Positions 17,572-26,523 of a DNA stretch of 64,000 nt are shown one piece after another. Numbering within the stretch: the stretch's first letter is position 1; each line of letters starts with the position of its first letter. Both the position numbers and the translations under genes were made by a program. Under the pieces are notes generated by a model, which was given only the letters and a program-made list of their open reading frames with translations, did no database searches and had not been told where the DNA came from. Source of the DNA: Halobiforma lacisalsi AJ5 (lineage in GTDB: Archaea > Halobacteriota > Halobacteria > Halobacteriales > Natrialbaceae); contig NZ_CP019285.1 in NCBI RefSeq assembly GCF_000226975.2, positions 2,604,001 to 2,668,000 of the forward strand, in the 5' to 3' direction.

Positions 17572-17808
17572 TCAGTCGGCAGTAGCGGCGACGGCTTCCT
17601 GTTCGTCCTCGCGCATGTTGGTCGTGATTCCGCTGGCGAGGGCGAAAACAGCAGCTTTGTGGTCAGTCTTCGATTTGTGAATCGATGTCGGTCGAATACC
17701 GAGCGATTCGTACTCGTCGAGGTCGATCTCACAGTCCTCCCACTCTGCACACTGGTTGGATACTTCGGCGAGAAGACCGTGAAGGTGGATGAGTTCCTGC
17801 TTCTTCAT
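17572..17808 (-). CDS. UPF0058 protein
   Basis: A 78-residue member of the archaeal UPF0058 family, recognised by MKKQELIHLHGLLAEVSNQC and TSIHKSKTDHKAAVFALASGI. Family members are small helical proteins with no defined role. The start at 17808 is preferred to the ATG at 17814 because TATAAC at 17835-17840 on the reverse strand lies 27-32 bases before it. Confidence 0.88.
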   Translation of the reverse strand: MKKQELIHLHGLLAEVSNQCAEWEDCEIDLDEYESLGIRPTSIHKSKTDHKAAVFALASGITTNMREDEQEAVAATAD

Positions 17809-18171
17809 AACCATGCTCTCCTATCCACTGCAGGGTTATATTATTATCTTGAGTCGCGTTACCATACGACCCGTATGAGCGCTCGAGACTATCGTTTTCG
17901 CTAACCCTTCGAAGAGGGCCTCTAACGAATCGAAACTCGTGGAAGAAACGGCTATACTCGACCAACGGTGGGGTAAGGATCGATTTATCGTTCCCTTCCG
18001 GTCGGAAGTCCAGTGTTTCCCTGGGTCCGGACGAGCGAAATCGGGCCGCCCCTCGAGGCGGTCGAATCGAAGCGGTTATTTTGCCGGCACTCGTTGGCCG
18101 CGCCTTTCGATCGCCGTTCGAGAATGCCCGGAGCGCGATGCCAGGCTCCGAAAACCGCACTGGAAAAGAAC
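17809..18171. other. Gene-free stretch, 363 bases
   Basis: Between the UPF0058 gene and the small zinc-ribbon gene. The end next to UPF0058 holds its promoter (TATA-like at 17835-17840, reverse strand). Long open frames cross it on the reverse strand, but their composition (Arg- and Ser-rich) is that of chance frames in GC-rich DNA. I see no RNA gene or repeat. Confidence 0.5.
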
Positions 18172-18351
18172 TCAGCCGAGTTGCTTCAGCGTCTGGAGGT
18201 CGCGATCGGTCCGCATGAACTCGGCCATCCGCCGAGATGCGTGACAGTTCGGGCAGTGAAACATCGCCGTGGACTCCGGAAGTTCGCCGGGCGCGGTCTG
18301 CCAATCTTTCGCACATTCCGGACACAACAGTTGCACTGTCGTTTCATCCAT
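18172..18351 (-). CDS. Small zinc-ribbon protein (59 residues)
   Basis: A short frame beginning MDETTVQLLCPECAKDWQTA and continuing to FHCPNCHASRRMAEFMRTDRDLQTL. The two CxxC pairs (Cys10, Cys13, Cys33, Cys36) form a likely zinc ribbon, and the tail is helical. Proteins of this kind are common in haloarchaea, sometimes near transcription genes; here it lies 124 bases downstream of TFB on the same strand. Role unknown. Confidence 0.78.
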   Translation of the reverse strand: MDETTVQLLCPECAKDWQTAPGELPESTAMFHCPNCHASRRMAEFMRTDRDLQTLKQLG

Positions 18352-18475
18352 GTTATGGGGTTACACACCAGGCGGGAAAAACTTTGTCGCACTCGTACGC
18401 AGGGAAAATCGTCTCCTACAACTCCGACGTCACCGCATCGACCCGACTACCACGGCACCGAACCGACGTCTCCCC

Positions 18476-19453
18476 TCAGGCCGGGGCGGCCGTGTCCGAG
18501 GCCTCGAGAAGCTCCTTGTATCGGTTGCGGATGGTCACTTCCGAGATGCTGGCGACTTCGCTGACCTCGTTCTGTGTGACCTTCTCGTTGGTCAGCAGGG
18601 CGGCAGCGTAGACGCCGGCGGCCGCGAGGCCGACGGGCGACTTGCCGCTGTGGACGCCCTCCTTGCGGGCCGAGTCGAGGAGTTCGCGGGCCATACGCTC
18701 GGTCTCGTCCGAGAGGTCGAGATCGCTGACGAACCGCGGGACGTAGCTCTCGGGGTCGGCCGGCTGGACCTCGAGGCCGAGTTCCCGGATAACGTAGCGG
18801 TACGTCCGGGTCAGTTCCATCTTGTCGACGCGGCTGACCGCCGAGATCTCGTCGAGTGAACGGGGGGTGCCGGCCTGGCGGGGGGGGGCGTGACGCGGCG
18901 CGGTCGCGACGCCTTCGATCGAGCGACCCGGGAGGAGATCCTCCTCGAGTGCACGGCGATAGATCACCGATGCGGTCTCGCGGACGTTCTCCGGCAGACC
19001 GAGCGCCGAAGCCATGCGGTCGATCTCGCCGAGCGCCTGCTTGAGGTTGCGCTCCTTCGAGTCGCGGGTTCGGAACCGCTCGTTCCAGGTGCGCAGCCGC
19101 TGCATCTTCTGGCGCTGGCGGCTCGAGAGGGCCTTTCCGTAGGCGTCTTTGTCCTGCCAGCCGATGTTCGTCGACAGGCCCTGGTCGTGCATCATGTTCG
19201 TCGTCGGGGCACCGACGCGGCTCTTCTCGTCCTTCTCGGCGGCGTCGAACGCTCGCCATTCGGGGCCGCGGTCGATTTCGTCCTCTTCGACGACGAGCCC
19301 GCAGTCCTCACAGACAGTTTCGGCGTGCTCGGCGTCCGAGACGAGGCGACCGCCACACTCGGGGCAGTGCTCTTGCTCCTCGGCACGCTCCTCTCGTTCC
19401 GCCTCTTCCTCCTCCGTCTTTCGTTCGTTGGTATAGGTTCGGATGTTGGTCAT
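18476..19453 (-). CDS. tfb: Transcription initiation factor B (TFB)
   Basis: A 325-residue TFIIB homologue that bridges TBP and RNA polymerase at the promoter. In order: an acidic N-terminus, a zinc ribbon (CPECGG, CEDCGLVVEEDEIDRGPEWRAF), the B-finger/reader region, and two cyclin repeats, the second ending with the helix-turn-helix VTQNEVSEVASISEVTIRNRYKEL. In the first repeat the expected TSALYAAARQ-like helix reads TAPRHAPPRQ (residues 184-193), next to a run of nine G at 18880-18888. The gene is otherwise typical, and the frame is kept. The promoter is probably the AT-rich region at 19540-19570, giving a leader of about 65 bases. Confidence 0.95.
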   Translation of the reverse strand: MTNIRTYTNERKTEEEEAEREERAEEQEHCPECGGRLVSDAEHAETVCEDCGLVVEEDEIDRGPEWRAFDAAEKDEKSRVGAPTTNMMHDQGLSTNIGWQDKDAYGKALSSRQRQKMQRLRTWNERFRTRDSKERNLKQALGEIDRMASALGLPENVRETASVIYRRALEEDLLPGRSIEGVATAPRHAPPRQAGTPRSLDEISAVSRVDKMELTRTYRYVIRELGLEVQPADPESYVPRFVSDLDLSDETERMARELLDSARKEGVHSGKSPVGLAAAGVYAAALLTNEKVTQNEVSEVASISEVTIRNRYKELLEASDTAAPA

Positions 19454-19694
19454 GGTGTATGGGGTCGGTTACTCGGGGCTCCCGGGTGGGGTAACCAGAA
19501 GAAACCCGGTCGCCTCGGCTAACATAGGGTAAGGCCGTAACGCATATAAAGTTTTCGCCTTCTTTATAAAACAACCGGGATTGCTATTATATATGTTCCG
19601 GTTATATGTCAATTAATCATTGACGATCTCTGGGCCACGAGTCCGGATCGTAGGGAAGCCAACGCTTTTCGGAACCTCGGTAGAACCGATCCCC

Positions 19695-20402
19695 ATGAGC
19701 GTCCGCTTCGGCGCAGTAACAGTCGACTGGTTCGGCCACGCGACCGTCCGTCTCGAGGGACGAACCGGCGCGGTTATCTACATCGATCCCGGTCCGGAAC
19801 GGTACGGCGTGCTCGAGGGGCAAGAGCCCCGGGACGGCGACCTGATCCTGGTCTCGCACGGGCACCACTACGATCCCGACTCGATCCGTCGAGTCGCACA
19901 CGAAGACGCGATCGTCGTCGTCCACGAGTCCGTCGACGCGGCAGTGATCGACGGGGTCGAGACCCAACCCGAACGCCTCCCGTACGACGTCGAACGCGTC
20001 CGCGCGGACGAATCGTTCGTCCTGGGCCCGCTCGACCTGTACACGACGCCGGCGTACAACGATCCGGCAGGTCCACACACCGACGACGAGGGGATGCCGT
20101 ACCACCCGGAGGGTGAAGGGTGTGGCTTCGGCGTCACCGTCGACGGCGTTACGGCGTTCTGGCCAGGCGACACCGACGTTCTGCCGTTTCACGAGGAGGT
20201 AACCGCCGACCTCCTGCTCCCGCCGATCGGCGGCACGGTCACGATGGATCGCCACGAAGCGGCCGACTTCGCCGAGCGCGTCGAACCGGACCTCGTGCTA
20301 CCGGTCCACTACGACACCGACGCCGAGATCGAGGCCGACGAGGAGGCGTTCGTCCTCGACCTCGCCAAGCGCGGCGTGCCGGTCGTTCTCGACACCCCCT
20401 GA
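19695..20402 (+). CDS. Metallo-beta-lactamase-fold hydrolase (UlaG-like)
   Basis: A 235-residue MBL-fold protein of the L-ascorbate-6-phosphate lactonase-like group (DWFGHATVRLEGRTGAVIYIDPG, VSHGHHYDPDSI, WPGDTDV, LPPIGGTVTMDRHEAADFAERV, LPVHYDTD). The first metal motif reads HxHHYD instead of HxHxDH, a variant I associate with haloarchaeal members. Activity is not assigned. The start is the ATG at 19695; an earlier TTG at 19620 in the same frame is possible. It is divergent from TFB, with a 240-base AT-rich region between them. Confidence 0.78.
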   Translation: MSVRFGAVTVDWFGHATVRLEGRTGAVIYIDPGPERYGVLEGQEPRDGDLILVSHGHHYDPDSIRRVAHEDAIVVVHESVDAAVIDGVETQPERLPYDVERVRADESFVLGPLDLYTTPAYNDPAGPHTDDEGMPYHPEGEGCGFGVTVDGVTAFWPGDTDVLPFHEEVTADLLLPPIGGTVTMDRHEAADFAERVEPDLVLPVHYDTDAEIEADEEAFVLDLAKRGVPVVLDTP

Positions 20403-20470
20403 GCAGGGAGCAATGAACACACCTGTACACTCGAGGACAAATCCGCGGATATAAGTAACGTGTCACAAAT

Positions 20471-20493
20471 TACCGCATAGAACCCATGCGGTA
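20471..20493. promoter_or_regulatory. 8-bp inverted repeat upstream of the Nramp-like gene
   Basis: TACCGCAT-N7-ATGCGGTA is a perfect dyad about 96-118 bases before the transporter start. A second, weaker dyad GTGTT-N7-AACAC is at 20519-20535, and TGTCACA occurs at both 20461 and 20523. The region is a candidate operator for a metal-responsive repressor, but no regulator is identified. Confidence 0.45.
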
Positions 20494-20588
20494 TTCCAAC
20501 ATTCGTTCAAAGTGTAAAGTGTTGTCACAGAACACAAGGCTACCGTTGGCCGTCGGAACGTTCACCACGGACACGAGCGCCGAGACGG

Positions 20589-21935
20589 GTGATCGGCGTG
20601 TCTACTGAGACGACCGACGAACCGGATCTCACCTACCCGTCCTCGGAGTGGGCCGGTTTCTTCAAGAACCATTTCGGGCCGTCGATGCTCTGGGCGCTGA
20701 TCGGCATCGGCGGGAGTCACATCGTCCTCGCACCGACGCTCGGGGGAACGTTCGGCCTCTTCGCGATCTGGGTGTTCGCCATCATCTACCTCGCGAAGTA
20801 CGGGGGCTGGGAGCTCGGAATCCGCTACAACTACGGGGTCGGCGGGAACCCCGTCGAGGCGTACGGCGACATCCCTGGCCCCAAAAACTGGATGCAATGG
20901 TTCACCGTCGCAGTCTTTACGATCGCCTACACCGGGATTACGGCCGCCGTCGGGATGAGCACTGCAGCCTTCGTCGAAGCCCTGACCCCGCTTTCGTTCC
21001 CGCAGGCGTTCGTCGCCTGCGTCGGCCTCGCGGGCGCGCTCGTGTTATTCGCACGGTACAGCCTCCTCGAGAAGCTCTTAATGGGGTTTACGATCGCGCT
21101 CGGCGTGCTCGTCCTGGTGGGCGTCCTCGTCGGCCCGCCCTCGGGCGAGGTCGTCGTCGAGACGACGTTTACCGCCCCGGACCTCACCGGGCCGCTGTTC
21201 GTCGGCCTCTTCGCCGCCGCAGCCGGGTTCGCCCCGACCGGATTCAGCACGAGCGTCCTCATCGGCAGCTGGAGCATGGCCAAGGGAGAGGGCGCGGGCG
21301 AACTCCGGGAACGGGGCCTCGATCCGGACGACGAGCGACATCACGACTACATCCGTGCCTGGATTCGGACCGGACGGCGTGACTTCAACATCGGCTACGT
21401 ATTCAGTTTCGTACTCATCGTCGCGATGGTGCTCCTGGCGTCGAACGTCCTCTACCCCAATCCACCCGAAGACGCGAACCTCGCGGTCGCAATCGGTGAC
21501 ATTCTAAGCGAGTCCTTCGGCGAGTGGTCCTACTACGCGATGGTCCTCGGTGCGTTCGCCGCGCTCTACTCGACGGTCATCACGCTGCTCGACGGCGCGT
21601 CGCGCGCGACTGCCGACGTCCTCCCGATGGCGCTCGAGCGCGAGGACCTGGATAGCGAACCGATCCGGAAGCTCGTCGTCGTCGGTATCGTGGCAGTCAG
21701 TTGTGGCGTCGTCCTCACTGTCGGAACCGTCCCGGTGACGTTCCTGATCTGGATCTCCGCACTGCTTGCGGTCACCGAAATCCTGTTCTACCCCGCGAAC
21801 TGGTACGTCGTCAGGGAGCATCTGCCCGAACCGTTCCAGCCCTCCCGCAAGTGGATCGCCTACTACACGGTCAGCCTGGCCCTGGTGCTTTTGTTCGGCC
21901 TCATGGGCGCGGCACACGAATTCGGCTACCTGTAG
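20589..21935 (+). CDS. Nramp-family-like membrane transporter, atypical metal site
   Basis: A 448-residue integral membrane protein with about 11 helices and the general Nramp (natural resistance-associated macrophage protein) pattern. In the first helix the usual DPGN metal motif is absent (ALIGIGGSHIVLAPTLGGTFG), and in the sixth the MPH motif is replaced (AAGFAPTGFSTSVLIGSWSMAKGEG). Transport of Mn2+ or Fe2+ can therefore not be assumed; another substrate is possible. A cytoplasmic loop with DPDDERHHDYIRAWIRTGRRDFN follows. It starts with GTG (20589); a second GTG at 20598 is an alternative. It stands alone, convergent with top6A. Confidence 0.8.
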   Translation: MIGVSTETTDEPDLTYPSSEWAGFFKNHFGPSMLWALIGIGGSHIVLAPTLGGTFGLFAIWVFAIIYLAKYGGWELGIRYNYGVGGNPVEAYGDIPGPKNWMQWFTVAVFTIAYTGITAAVGMSTAAFVEALTPLSFPQAFVACVGLAGALVLFARYSLLEKLLMGFTIALGVLVLVGVLVGPPSGEVVVETTFTAPDLTGPLFVGLFAAAAGFAPTGFSTSVLIGSWSMAKGEGAGELRERGLDPDDERHHDYIRAWIRTGRRDFNIGYVFSFVLIVAMVLLASNVLYPNPPEDANLAVAIGDILSESFGEWSYYAMVLGAFAALYSTVITLLDGASRATADVLPMALEREDLDSEPIRKLVVVGIVAVSCGVVLTVGTVPVTFLIWISALLAVTEILFYPANWYVVREHLPEPFQPSRKWIAYYTVSLALVLLFGLMGAAHEFGYL

Positions 21936-22020
21936 CGGGTCCGAAACCCGATTCCCCACTTGCGATTCCGTCGAAAACCGGTGACGTTCCGTTCCCGTCT
22001 ACAGGCGGAACAGGCCGAGT

Positions 22021-22099
22021 GCCTCGGGGTCGTTCGAAAAGCTTCGATTGTCGTGATGACGAGACGCCAAAGGCGTCTCGAACCACTTGACCCCGAGGC
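22021..22099. terminator. Nested inverted repeats between convergent genes
   Basis: Outer arms GCCTCGGGGTC (22021-22031) and GACCCCGAGGC (22089-22099) pair exactly. Inside, CGAGACGCC-AAA-GGCGTCTCG (22060-22080) forms a 9-bp stem with a 3-base loop. The element sits between the Nramp-like gene and top6A, which converge. It may stop transcription from both sides, or be a structured RNA. Confidence 0.5.
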
Positions 22100-22102
22100 G
22101 GT

Positions 22103-23194
22103 TCACAGGACGCCCATCTCGTCGAGCCGCTCCGGCAGGTACGTCTCCGTCACGAAGTCCAGGCCGTGGGACGCCAGCGACTGCTGTTCGGACTTCTTCT
22201 CGATCTCGAGTTGGAGTTCGATCTGTTCCTCCCAGTAGTCGGTCTGGAACCGCGGGTCCTCGAGTTCGCTCTCTAAGGCGTTGACGTCGGAGTCGCTGAG
22301 CGGGTCGGTCGGCAGTTCGTACTCGACGATGTCGGCCGGCTGGATGCCGATGAACTGGGCCTCGGGCGTCGCCAGGTACTCGGAGAGGTGCGCCGACTTG
22401 ATCGACCCGTAGGCGACGGAGCCGTAGATGCGGTACGACCACGGGTCACCGTCCGTAAAGACCGTGACGGGGAGATCGAGTTCGTCGTGCAGGCGCTTTG
22501 TGATCCGGCGGGTCGCCCGTGCGGGCTGGCCCTTGAGGTGGACGATCAGGGCGTTGTACTCGTCGTCGAACCCGTTCTCGACGAGCCGGTCGCGCATACC
22601 ACCGGTCTCGACGGCGAGGATGAAGTCGGCGTCACAGTCCAAGAATTCGATCGTGTCCGGGTTGTTCGGGATCTGGTAGCCGCCCTCGCCGACGTCCTTC
22701 TGGCAGTGGATCTCGCGTTCTCCCCGGCGAGTCTGCTCGCGCAGGTGCAGCGGGCCCATGATCGTCGCACCCGACTCCTCGGGGCGCATGTGGAAGTCTT
22801 CGCGGGTCGCGCCCGACACGATCTCTAAGTCCTCGACGAGCTGGTTCGATTCGTCCTGATCCGAGAACTGGGCCTCCTCGTTGTCCCAACTCTCCGAGAG
22901 ATAGTAGAGTTCACGCAGGGTCGACGACCGGCCTTCGTCGAGCTGGTCGGCGAGGAACTCGATCGTGTACACGGCCTTCAGCAGCTTCCGTGCACCGCGG
23001 ACGGAGTTCGCCGAACGGGTCGACTCCCGGTCACCGTAGACCCAGACGTCCTTCTCCTCGTCGTACTCGATGTTGTTCTTCGTCCGCGTCGGCACGGACA
23101 TGTGAGGGATCTCGCCCAGTTCGAACTGGTCGTAGAACTGCGCCGCGAGATCGATCAACTGTTCTCTGGCTTCTCGCTCGTTGTCCGCGCTCAT
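22103..23194 (-). CDS. top6A: DNA topoisomerase VI subunit A
   Basis: A 363-residue Spo11-like catalytic subunit that cuts both DNA strands through a tyrosine and, with subunit B, relaxes supercoils and decatenates chromosomes. The 5Y-CAP domain holds the tyrosine pair in [13 protein letters not shown] (Tyr97-Tyr98). The Toprim domain shows ILAVETGGM and [20 protein letters not shown] for Mg2+ binding. The start overlaps the stop of top6B by 4 bases, so the two are coupled. Confidence 0.97.
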   Translation of the reverse strand: MSADNEREAREQLIDLAAQFYDQFELGEIPHMSVPTRTKNNIEYDEEKDVWVYGDRESTRSANSVRGARKLLKAVYTIEFLADQLDEGRSSTLRELYYLSESWDNEEAQFSDQDESNQLVEDLEIVSGATREDFHMRPEESGATIMGPLHLREQTRRGEREIHCQKDVGEGGYQIPNNPDTIEFLDCDADFILAVETGGMRDRLVENGFDDEYNALIVHLKGQPARATRRITKRLHDELDLPVTVFTDGDPWSYRIYGSVAYGSIKSAHLSEYLATPEAQFIGIQPADIVEYELPTDPLSDSDVNALESELEDPRFQTDYWEEQIELQLEIEKKSEQQSLASHGLDFVTETYLPERLDEMGVL

Positions 23195-25677
23195 TGTTCG
23201 TTCACCGTGAGTTTCTCGCTTTCGACACCCTTCACGTCGAGATCACAGCTCGCGTCGTCGGACACCTCGTACTCGAGGGTCGCCTCGTCGTCGCTTTTCA
23301 CCTCGGGCTCCCACTTGACGAACCACTCGCCGTCCATCTCGACGACCGTCGCGCCGTCCGAGAGGTCGGTGGGCTCGGCCGAGACGATGTCCGTGATCTC
23401 GAGGCTCTCGTTCGTTCCGGAGTTGTTCTCGACGACGACGGAGACGGCCTTCGAGTCGCCGTTCTCCTCGACCTGGCGCTCGACGAGCACGTTGTTCATG
23501 ATGCGTGCGATTGCGTCGTCGATGTCCGGCTCCTCGCGGCCGGTCACTTCGGCGACTTTCTCGGCCATCTCGGGCAGGATCTTCCCGAGGACGTTCTGCT
23601 TCTTCCGGCGTTTCTGCATCGACCGGCGCTTGTTGAGGTAGCTCTTGAGTTCGCGGGCCGCCTCCCGGATCGCGAGTTCGATCTCGTCCTCGATCTCGGG
23701 GACGTTCGCGACGGCATCCTTCGATTCGCTGGTGAAGGGAACGTTCGTCGAGGCGACGTGGACCATGATGACGGCCGGCCCCTTCGGCAGGCCGGAGCCA
23801 CCGGGCTGGTCGAGCCCGTAGTTGCGCCAGCCGATCGACTTGACCACGTCCGTGGTCGCACACGCGCCGCGCTGGTAGACCAGCGGGACGCGGTTCGCGA
23901 ACCGCATCACGTCCGCGCTGCCCTCCGACTCGAGTTCGCCGCCGTAGGCGATGCCGGCCTCGACGATGAACGGGTCGCCGCCCGAAACCTCGGCGTCCCG
24001 GGTCGCGGAGGCGTAGAAGTCGGCGTCGAACTCCTTCTCGAGGCCGGCCTCGATCAGGTCCGCGGAGATGGGCGAGAGACACCGGGTCGGCGGCGCCATG
24101 ATGTCGGTCGCGCGCATCCCGTCGACGAGGTCGCTGGTCGCGTCGCGGTCGCCGTCGAGTTCGCGCACGAGCGGCGGGTCGTCGGGCACGGTCGCCATCA
24201 CGTCCCAGATCGCCTCGACGACGTTCTCGCGGGCCGTGTCGCCGAAGGCAACGTCGTCGTACTCCTCGGTGAGGTCCGCGGCGCGGTCGACGTACGCCAC
24301 GAGGTCGTCTCGAGTGAGCCGGTGGCGAACGTCGTCCTCGGTGGCGTCGTCGAACTTGCCTGCGAGCCGTTCGGCGAACGCGCGGACGACCTCGTCGTCC
24401 TTGCGCGTACTCGTCGCCTCGTCGGCGAGGTCGTAGAGGTCGGCGACGAGCCGGGATTCCCCGGACCCGACCTCCTCCGCCTCGGCCTCGGCCTCGGTCT
24501 CGGCAGCTTCGTCCTCCGGCGCGGCACCGACGAGGTCGCGCCAGACCGCCGTCACCGCGTTCTCGCGGACCGTGTCGCCGAAGGTGGTGCCGTGATCGCC
24601 CTCCACCGCTTCGGCCGCCTCGTCGACGACCTCGAGCAGTTCGTGGTGGGCGATCCGGTCGTAGCCGTCGACCTCCTCGGCGATGGCCTCGGCGAAGGCG
24701 GCGGTCGCGTCCGCGCCCTTATTCGCCGTCGCGTCCTCGACGGCTGCGTGGAGGTCGACGTCCTCGTGGACCGCGGGCGGCCGCCAGCGCATCTCCCGGC
24801 CGTAGTGGCGGTCCCGGAAGGCGTCGATGATCGAGTCGGCGGTCTTCTTCCCGACGCGGGTGAACTCCTCCTGGAGGAACCCCGAGACCGTCTGGGAGTC
24901 GGTCGCCGTCAGCATCTTCATCACGGTCCCGAGTTCGACCCCGTGGGGGTGGGGACGGATCTCCTCGGTCTCCTCCGGGAGCTGGTCGGTCGCGCGCTCG
25001 AACTTGAAGTGGGCCTGTGGCTCGCGCAGCTCGAGGCGCGCGTGGGGGTTGACGACCGCCGTGTGCTTGATGTAGTCGTGAAGCTGCTGGCGGGCGCGCA
25101 TGTTCGCCTCCATCTCGAGTTCGATGCGCGTGCCGTGCGGGCGGTCCCACGTGGTCGTCTCCTCGACGCTGATCTCGGGCTCGTTGTCGTCGGTGTCGAC
25201 GATCAGCTCGAAGTACTGTGCCTCGCTCGAGCCCTCGGTGCGGCTTGTGATCTTCGCGGGTTTACCGCTGGTCAGCTGTGAGTAGAGCACGGCGGCGGAG
25301 ATCCCGATCCCCTGCTGACCGCGGGACTGTTCGCGCGCGTGGAAACGAGAACCGTAGAGCAGTTTCCCGAAGACCTTGGGCAGCGATTCCTTCGTCAGCC
25401 CGGGGCCGTTGTCCTCGACGATCAGCCGGTAGTAGTCACCCTCCTCCTGGATTTCGACGTAGATATCGGGGAGAATACCGGCTTCCTCGGCGGCGTCCAG
25501 GGCGTTGTCGACGGCCTCCTTGACGGCCGTGACGAGGCCCCGAGCGCCACTGTCGAAGCCGAGCATGTGCTTGTTCTTCTCGAAGAACTCGGCGATAGAG
25601 ATCGCCTGCTGGCTCTCCGCCAGCTCCTCGGCGATCCCCGGTTCCTCACCGAGTGTCGACTGGAACGACGTCATCAC
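23191..25677 (-). CDS. top6B: DNA topoisomerase VI subunit B, with duplicated insert
   Basis: An 828-residue ATPase subunit. The GHKL domain has [22 protein letters not shown] and [15 protein letters not shown]; the H2TH segment (about residues 245-290) and transducer domain (from about residue 515) follow, ending with an Ig-like C-terminal domain typical of euryarchaeal forms. Between H2TH and transducer lies an insert of about 200 residues made of two related units (308-385 and 413-495), both ending in FGDTxREN-x-V-x-A-[IV]-W, joined by an acidic linker. Bacterial-type gyrase genes, sometimes next to top6 in haloarchaea, are not in this window. A reverse-strand TTTTAGCC about 27 bases upstream is a possible promoter. 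Confidence 0.96.
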   Translation of the reverse strand: MMTSFQSTLGEEPGIAEELAESQQAISIAEFFEKNKHMLGFDSGARGLVTAVKEAVDNALDAAEEAGILPDIYVEIQEEGDYYRLIVEDNGPGLTKESLPKVFGKLLYGSRFHAREQSRGQQGIGISAAVLYSQLTSGKPAKITSRTEGSSEAQYFELIVDTDDNEPEISVEETTTWDRPHGTRIELEMEANMRARQQLHDYIKHTAVVNPHARLELREPQAHFKFERATDQLPEETEEIRPHPHGVELGTVMKMLTATDSQTVSGFLQEEFTRVGKKTADSIIDAFRDRHYGREMRWRPPAVHEDVDLHAAVEDATANKGADATAAFAEAIAEEVDGYDRIAHHELLEVVDEAAEAVEGDHGTTFGDTVRENAVTAVWRDLVGAAPEDEAAETEAEAEAEEVGSGESRLVADLYDLADEATSTRKDDEVVRAFAERLAGKFDDATEDDVRHRLTRDDLVAYVDRAADLTEEYDDVAFGDTARENVVEAIWDVMATVPDDPPLVRELDGDRDATSDLVDGMRATDIMAPPTRCLSPISADLIEAGLEKEFDADFYASATRDAEVSGGDPFIVEAGIAYGGELESEGSADVMRFANRVPLVYQRGACATTDVVKSIGWRNYGLDQPGGSGLPKGPAVIMVHVASTNVPFTSESKDAVANVPEIEDEIELAIREAARELKSYLNKRRSMQKRRKKQNVLGKILPEMAEKVAEVTGREEPDIDDAIARIMNNVLVERQVEENGDSKAVSVVVENNSGTNESLEITDIVSAEPTDLSDGATVVEMDGEWFVKWEPEVKSDDEATLEYEVSDDASCDLDVKGVESEKLTVNEQ

Positions 25678-25820
25678 TCTCCCTGTACTAACGGGGAGGC
25701 TAAAAGGTGTGTGCTACCGGAGTGAAAGTAGACGCCGATCGAACGACGGCGAACCCCCTCGGGGACACCCCTCACAAAGGTTTAACCTCGCGCGAAACTT
25801 CGTCCTATACGAGAGGACAC

Positions 25821-26522
25821 ATGAATCCGGACGACACCGACGAGCGCCGGGTGGACGACGACGAGGGCGAAAGCGAAGGCGAGGGCGACGTCGACCCGAC
25901 CGACGACTCGAACCGCGACCCGCTCGAGGACGGCGACGGGTTCGACGACGGGTTCGACGACGGGTTCGACGAGGACGACTTCGAGGACGGGATCCGTACT
26001 ACGACGGACGAGGTCGACCAGCGGATCGTCGACCTGCTCTCGTGGATCCTCGACACCGAGACGCGGGCGAAGATCTACGTCTTCCTGCTTGCGAACCCGG
26101 GCAGCACCTCCGAGGAAGTCGCGAAAGGCACCGGTCTCTATCCGAGTACCGTCCGCGAGGCGCTCGCCGAACTCCACGACGAGGAACGCGTCACACGCGA
26201 GAAACGCGAGAGCCAGGGGGCTGGCAACAACCCCTACGAGTACACGGCGATCCAGCCGAGCGAACTGGTCGGCGGCGTCGTCGATCAGGTCCAACAGGAA
26301 CTGAACGCGATTTTCACGCTGGACAGAGTCCTCGACCGCGAGCGCCATGACGAGAGCGCGCACGCGGGTGAACCCGCCTTCGCGGACGACGTCGAACCCG
26401 TCACGATCACCGTCGAAGAGACCGATCCGCTGGCGGACGAGGACGACGGCGACGGCGACGGCGACGACGCCGAAACGCGAGACGAAACGGAAGAAGACGA
26501 CGACACCGCTGGCGACCGGTAG
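25821..26522 (+). CDS. TrmB-like winged-helix regulator with acidic tails
   Basis: A 233-residue protein. A winged helix (about residues 65-155: VDLLSWILDTETRAKIYVFLLANPGSTSEEVAKGTGLYPSTVREALAELHDEERV) is followed by YEYTAIQPSELVGGVVDQVQQELNAIFTLD, resembling haloarchaeal TrmB-type regulators. Both ends are very acidic. At the N-terminus the string DGFDDGFDDGFD is written by a 12-base tandem unit (TTCGACGACGGG) at about 25938-25975. It is divergent from top6B. The target is unknown; control of the neighbouring topoisomerase genes is only a guess from position. Confidence 0.8.
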   Translation: MNPDDTDERRVDDDEGESEGEGDVDPTDDSNRDPLEDGDGFDDGFDDGFDEDDFEDGIRTTTDEVDQRIVDLLSWILDTETRAKIYVFLLANPGSTSEEVAKGTGLYPSTVREALAELHDEERVTREKRESQGAGNNPYEYTAIQPSELVGGVVDQVQQELNAIFTLDRVLDRERHDESAHAGEPAFADDVEPVTITVEETDPLADEDDGDGDGDDAETRDETEEDDDTAGDR

Positions 26523-26523
26523 C

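Noticed and set aside
17389..17904. Forward frame of 171 codons over the UPF0058 gene
   Set aside because: It overlaps UPF0058 on the opposite strand. UPF0058 has clear family motifs and a well-placed promoter; this frame has neither.
17809..18171. Possible hidden RNA gene between UPF0058 and the zinc-ribbon gene
   Set aside because: No tRNA-like cloverleaf, no stable stem and no conserved boxes seen; left as an empty stretch.
22053..22059. GTGATGA as box C of a C/D sRNA
   Set aside because: No D box (CTGA) or internal boxes at a proper distance; one seven-base match is not enough.
22990..25281. A 763-codon open frame on the forward strand across top6A and top6B
   Set aside because: It is the mirror of the real genes on the reverse strand. 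GC-rich haloarchaeal genes with GC-biased third positions leave long open antisense frames. Its product lacks any family motif and is full of Val, Arg and Leu repeats.
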